Below the pieces are notes generated by a model, which was not told the DNA's origin, made no database searches, and saw nothing but the letters and a program-made list of their open reading frames with translations. Of a stretch of 64,000 nt of DNA, positions 60,776 through 64,000 are shown piece by piece. Source of the DNA: Fen-1245 sp963835535 (GTDB lineage: Bacteria > Gemmatimonadota > Gemmatimonadetes > Gemmatimonadales > JACORV01); NCBI GenBank assembly GCA_963835535.1, contig CAWIFL010000005.1, forward strand, positions 372,001 to 436,000, in the 5' to 3' direction. The position numbers were made by a program, and so were the translations under genes. Every line of letters starts with the position of its first letter. Position 1 is the first letter of the stretch.

Positions 60776-61933
60776 GTGGTCAAGCTGCATCAGGGCCGGA
60801 TCGTGTACAGAACCGTGACATCCGCTGCGCTCGCGGCGGGGAATCCGTGGCTCGTCGCGGCCGCCGTACTGCTGGGCGGCTGCCACGGCGGGGGAGGGCG
60901 GGGCGCTTTTCCGCCGGCGGAAGTCACGGTGGTGACGGTGGAGCCCCGCGTGGTGCCGGAGGCTTTCGGTTTCCCCGGTGAAGTCGAGCCGTACCGGCAT
61001 GTCCAGGTGCGGGCGCGGGTCGCGGGGATCATCGAGGAGCGGCCGTTCGTCGAGGGAAGCATCGTCCGGCCCGGCCAGCTGCTCTACCAGCTCGACACGG
61101 TCCTGTACGACGCGGCCTACCGGAGCGCCCAGGCGCATTTCAACAACGCCAAGCGCACCTACGACCGTACGGCGCCGCTGCTGGCGCAGCACGCGGTGGC
61201 GCAGCAGGACGTGGACAACGCGCGGTTCGACTACGAGGCGGCGCAGGCGGCGCTCGACGAGGCGAAGAAGGACCTGGCCGACACGCGCGTGGTGGCGGAG
61301 ATCCCCGGGCGGGTGGGCCGGACGCAGCTCGACGTGGGGGCGCGGGTGACCGGCCCGGCGGACCTGCTGACGACGATTGACCGGGTCGATCCCGTCTACG
61401 TCAACTTCCAGCCGTCGTCGCAGCAGCTGCTGGAGTGGCGCGAGAACCCGCGCTGGCGGGCGCTGATCGAGCCGGGGAGCCGGCTCCAGGTGCAGGTGCT
61501 CCTGCCCGACAGCACGGTCCTGCCGCGCACCGGGCGGCTCGACTTCGTGGCCCCGGCCCTCGACTCGGCCACCGGCACGGAGGACTTCCGCGCCGTGTTC
61601 CAGAACCCGGACCTGCTGCTGGTGCCGGGTGAGTTCGTGACGGTGCGGCTGCTCGGGTTCGCCCGCGAAAGCGCGATCGCCGTGCCCGAGCGGGCGGTGC
61701 AGACCGCGCTGGGTCGCCAGTTCGTCTACGTGGTGGGGCAGGGGAACGTCGCCACGGTGCGCGACGTGACGGTGGGCCCGTGGTCCGGCGGCTTGTGGAT
61801 CATCGACCGGGGGCTCGAGCCGGGCGATCGGGTCATCGTGGACGGCGTGCTGAAGGTCGTGCCGGGGCGCCCCGTGAAGCCGGTGCCGCTGGCCGACAGC
61901 GCTGCGGCGCCGGGCGCGGGTCCGGCCCGGTGA
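60776..61933 (+). CDS. RND periplasmic adaptor (membrane fusion protein), lipoprotein
   Basis: A 385-aa AcrA/MexA-type adaptor. GTG 60776 has GGAGG a few bases upstream. Lipobox NPWLVAAAVLLGGC. Barrel-sandwich motif VRARVAGIIEERPFVEGSIVRPGQLLYQLD, a coiled-coil hairpin at ~115-160 (AYRSAQAHFNNAKRTYDRTA; DYEAAQAALDEAKKDLADTRV) and a C-terminal membrane-proximal domain. It links the inner-membrane pump to an outer-membrane channel. Overlaps the pump gene by 4 nt. Confidence 0.92.
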   Translation: MVKLHQGRIVYRTVTSAALAAGNPWLVAAAVLLGGCHGGGGRGAFPPAEVTVVTVEPRVVPEAFGFPGEVEPYRHVQVRARVAGIIEERPFVEGSIVRPGQLLYQLDTVLYDAAYRSAQAHFNNAKRTYDRTAPLLAQHAVAQQDVDNARFDYEAAQAALDEAKKDLADTRVVAEIPGRVGRTQLDVGARVTGPADLLTTIDRVDPVYVNFQPSSQQLLEWRENPRWRALIEPGSRLQVQVLLPDSTVLPRTGRLDFVAPALDSATGTEDFRAVFQNPDLLLVPGEFVTVRLLGFARESAIAVPERAVQTALGRQFVYVVGQGNVATVRDVTVGPWSGGLWIIDRGLEPGDRVIVDGVLKVVPGRPVKPVPLADSAAAPGAGPAR

Positions 61934-64000
61934 CGTCACCGGGCCCGGAGCGGTACCAACCCCAGTACTACTTCCTGCGCCGGCCGGTCCTGGCGGGCGT
62001 CATCTCGCTCATCATCACCCTGATGGGCCTGCTGGCGATCCGGTTGCTGCCGATCTCGCGTTACCCGCAGATCACCCCGCCGGCCATCGTGGTGACGGCT
62101 GTCTATCCGGGCGCGACGGCGCAGGACGTCGCCGAAGCGGTGGCGGCACCGATCGAGGAGCAGCTCTCGGGCCTGCAGGGGTTGCTGTACTACACGTCGT
62201 CGAATGCCAGCGACGGGACGATGTCGCTGACCATCTACTTCGACGTGAACCGCAACCAGGACCTGGCGGCGGTGGACGTGCAGAACGCGGTGCAGCTCGC
62301 ATCGCCGCAGCTCCCGGCGGCGGTGCGGCAGATCGGGGTCAGCATCGTCAAGGCGAACACGGACATCCTGGGCGGGGTGGCGCTCTCGTCGGACGACCCC
62401 CGCTACGACGCGGCGTACCTGACCAACTACATGCACCTGTACATCGAGGACGAGCTGAAGAGCGTGCCGGGGATCGGCAACGCGACGACCTTCGGCGGCC
62501 TCCAGTTCTCGATGCTGATTCAGCTCAACCCCGACAAGATGGCGCGGCTGGGCGTGACCGTCAGCGACGTGGCCAGCGCGGTCCAGCAGCAGAACGCCAC
62601 CAACCCGGCGGGCCGGCTGGGCGACGAGCCGGCGCCGCCCGGTACCCAGCTCACCATCCCGGTGACGACGGTCGGGCGGCTGACGACGCCGGAGCAGTTC
62701 AACGACATCGTGATCCGGGCGGAGCCGGACGGCTCGCTGATCCACATCCGCGACGTGGGCCAGGCGGTCCTGGGCGCGCAGGACTACGATGCGGAGGGGC
62801 GGGTCAACGGCAAGCCCACGGCGATGGCGCTCCTCTACCTGCGCCCGGGCTCCAACGCGCTGCGGGCCCGTGACGCGGTGGCGGCGCGCATGGCGCAGCT
62901 CTCCAATGGCCTGCCCGCGGGCATGAAGTTGAGCATACCGTTCGACACCACCCCGTTCGTCCTGGTGTCGATCCAGGAGGTGGTGATCACGCTCCTCGAG
63001 GCGCTGGTCCTGGTGGGCCTGGTGGTGTACCTGTTTCTGCAGAGCTGGCGCGCGACGCTGATCCCGATGCTGGCCGTGCCGGTGAGCGTGATCGGCACCT
63101 TCCTGGGCCTCGACCTGCTGGGGATGTCCATCAACGTGCTGACGCTGTTCGCCCTGGTGCTGGCGATCGGCATCGTGGTGGACGACGCCATCGTGGTGAT
63201 CGAGAACGTCGAGCGCATCATGGTGGCCGAGAACGTGTCGGCGCGCGTCGCCGCCGACCGCGGGATCCAGCAGGTGGCGCCGGCGCTGGTGGCGATCGTG
63301 CTCTCCCTGGTGGCGGTGTTCGTGCCGGTGGCCTTCACCGGCGGCGTCACCGGGGCCCTGTTCCAGCAGTTCGCCATCACCATCGCGATCGCGGTGGTAC
63401 TCTCCGGGATCGTGGCGCTGACGCTCACGCCGGCGCTCTGCGCCCTCATGCTCACGGAGGTCGCGCAGCGCCACACCACCGGCCCGTTCGGCGCGTTCAA
63501 CCGCTTCTTCGACCGCGGCCGGGAGACCTACCTGCGGATCGTCGAGCGGGTCCTGGGCGGGCCGCGCGCCGCCCTCGCCGCGTTCGGCGTGGTCATCGTG
63601 CTGGCGGGGCTGCTGTGGCACCAGGTCCCGACGTCGTTCATCCCGACGGAGGACAAGGGCTACTTCGCCGTCTCCATTCAGCTCCCGAACGCCGCGTCGC
63701 TGCAGCGCACCGAGGCCGCGGTCGGGCAGGTCGAGAGCTTCCTTCGCAGGGACCCGGCGGTGCAGAAGTTCATCTCGCTGGCTGGCCTCGACATCCTGAG
63801 CCGCTCGAGCCAGACCAACAGCGCGGTCATGTTCGTGAACGTGAAGCCGTGGGGCGAGCGCGGGAAGGGCGAGTCGCTCGACGCGATCACCGGGCGCCTG
63901 ACCGGCGAGATGATGGGGATGATGAAGGACGGGATCGGCTTCGCCTTCAACCTCCCCGAGATCCCGGGCCTGGGCGCCACGGCGGGCGTCGAGACGAATC
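61930..64000 (+). CDS. RND multidrug efflux permease (AcrB family), partial
   Basis: GTG 61930 starts the permease (GTGA overlap with the adaptor stop). The frame is open to the end of the window, giving 690 residues of an expected ~1040. Visible: first membrane helix, LPISRYPQITPPAIVVTAVYPGATAQDVAE, porter domains, TM2-TM6 with LVLAIGIVVDDAIVVIENVERI, the proton-relay Asp pair, and the start of the second half after TM6. Exports lipophilic compounds. The outer-membrane channel may lie beyond 64000. Confidence 0.94.
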   Translation, partial: MTSPGPERYQPQYYFLRRPVLAGVISLIITLMGLLAIRLLPISRYPQITPPAIVVTAVYPGATAQDVAEAVAAPIEEQLSGLQGLLYYTSSNASDGTMSLTIYFDVNRNQDLAAVDVQNAVQLASPQLPAAVRQIGVSIVKANTDILGGVALSSDDPRYDAAYLTNYMHLYIEDELKSVPGIGNATTFGGLQFSMLIQLNPDKMARLGVTVSDVASAVQQQNATNPAGRLGDEPAPPGTQLTIPVTTVGRLTTPEQFNDIVIRAEPDGSLIHIRDVGQAVLGAQDYDAEGRVNGKPTAMALLYLRPGSNALRARDAVAARMAQLSNGLPAGMKLSIPFDTTPFVLVSIQEVVITLLEALVLVGLVVYLFLQSWRATLIPMLAVPVSVIGTFLGLDLLGMSINVLTLFALVLAIGIVVDDAIVVIENVERIMVAENVSARVAADRGIQQVAPALVAIVLSLVAVFVPVAFTGGVTGALFQQFAITIAIAVVLSGIVALTLTPALCALMLTEVAQRHTTGPFGAFNRFFDRGRETYLRIVERVLGGPRAALAAFGVVIVLAGLLWHQVPTSFIPTEDKGYFAVSIQLPNAASLQRTEAAVGQVESFLRRDPAVQKFISLAGLDILSRSSQTNSAVMFVNVKPWGERGKGESLDAITGRLTGEMMGMMKDGIGFAFNLPEIPGLGATAGVETN

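Overview
The window is a GC-rich bacterial chromosome segment of the Gram-negative type: it has SurA-like, LolA-like, RND, MetX-like and many lipobox lipoprotein genes. Numerous lipoproteins ending their signal in ...AC, a Tricorn protease, a VPS10/BNR-repeat protein and small exported hypothetical proteins fit Gemmatimonadota or a close relative. That assignment is inference; there is no rRNA in the window. At least seven single-base frameshifts, several in homopolymers, suggest either a metagenome/long-read assembly with residual errors or real decay.

Layout. 1-5.6 kb is a housekeeping block: the end of a SurA-type isomerase, pdxA, a CNNM/CorC-like protein, a CDF cation exporter, typA (carrying an in-frame palindromic insertion) and a small, extremely acidic protein. 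A tRNA-Ile(GAT) gene follows at 5686.

5.7-25.7 kb is a mobile island integrated into that tRNA. A 48-bp copy of the tRNA 3' end lies at both edges (5714-5761 and 25620-25667), each followed 16 bp later by a terminator hairpin with an identical 5' arm. Beside attL is an overlapping four-gene operon (XRE-like regulator, zinc finger protein, HTH/excisionase-like protein, tyrosine recombinase). The rest is cargo and layers of mobile DNA: three IS21-family elements, an IS3 remnant, an older integrase remnant, RCC1-repeat and other lipoproteins, a pectate-lyase-like beta-helix protein, a RibD-like deaminase, and weak attC-like sites. Two almost identical IS21 copies (15138-17209, 20737-22809) form a composite transposon whose outer edges share the 5-bp direct repeat ATCAG.

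25.7-64 kb is chromosomal: a YVTN/IPT lipoprotein, exported proteins, Tricorn protease, a glycosyltransferase, a Big-domain lipoprotein, a VPS10-like protein coupled to a LolA-like protein, pirin, a sugar permease-ribokinase pair, DUF445, a PCuAC copper protein with a YgiD-type dioxygenase, a pseudo-histidine kinase, YihY, PAP2 phosphatase, a cardiolipin synthase-like protein, an SDR with a MetX-like hydrolase, two tandem cyclophilin lipoproteins (one lacking catalytic residues), and a metal-homeostasis cluster (DtxR/MntR regulator, mini-USP, cation transporter, tandem USP, Nramp MntH). After it come an outer-membrane-like protein sitting between an intact ParB-like gene and a copy of that gene's 3' end, a GNAT plus enolase-superfamily racemase pair, and the start of an RND efflux operon that runs off the window.
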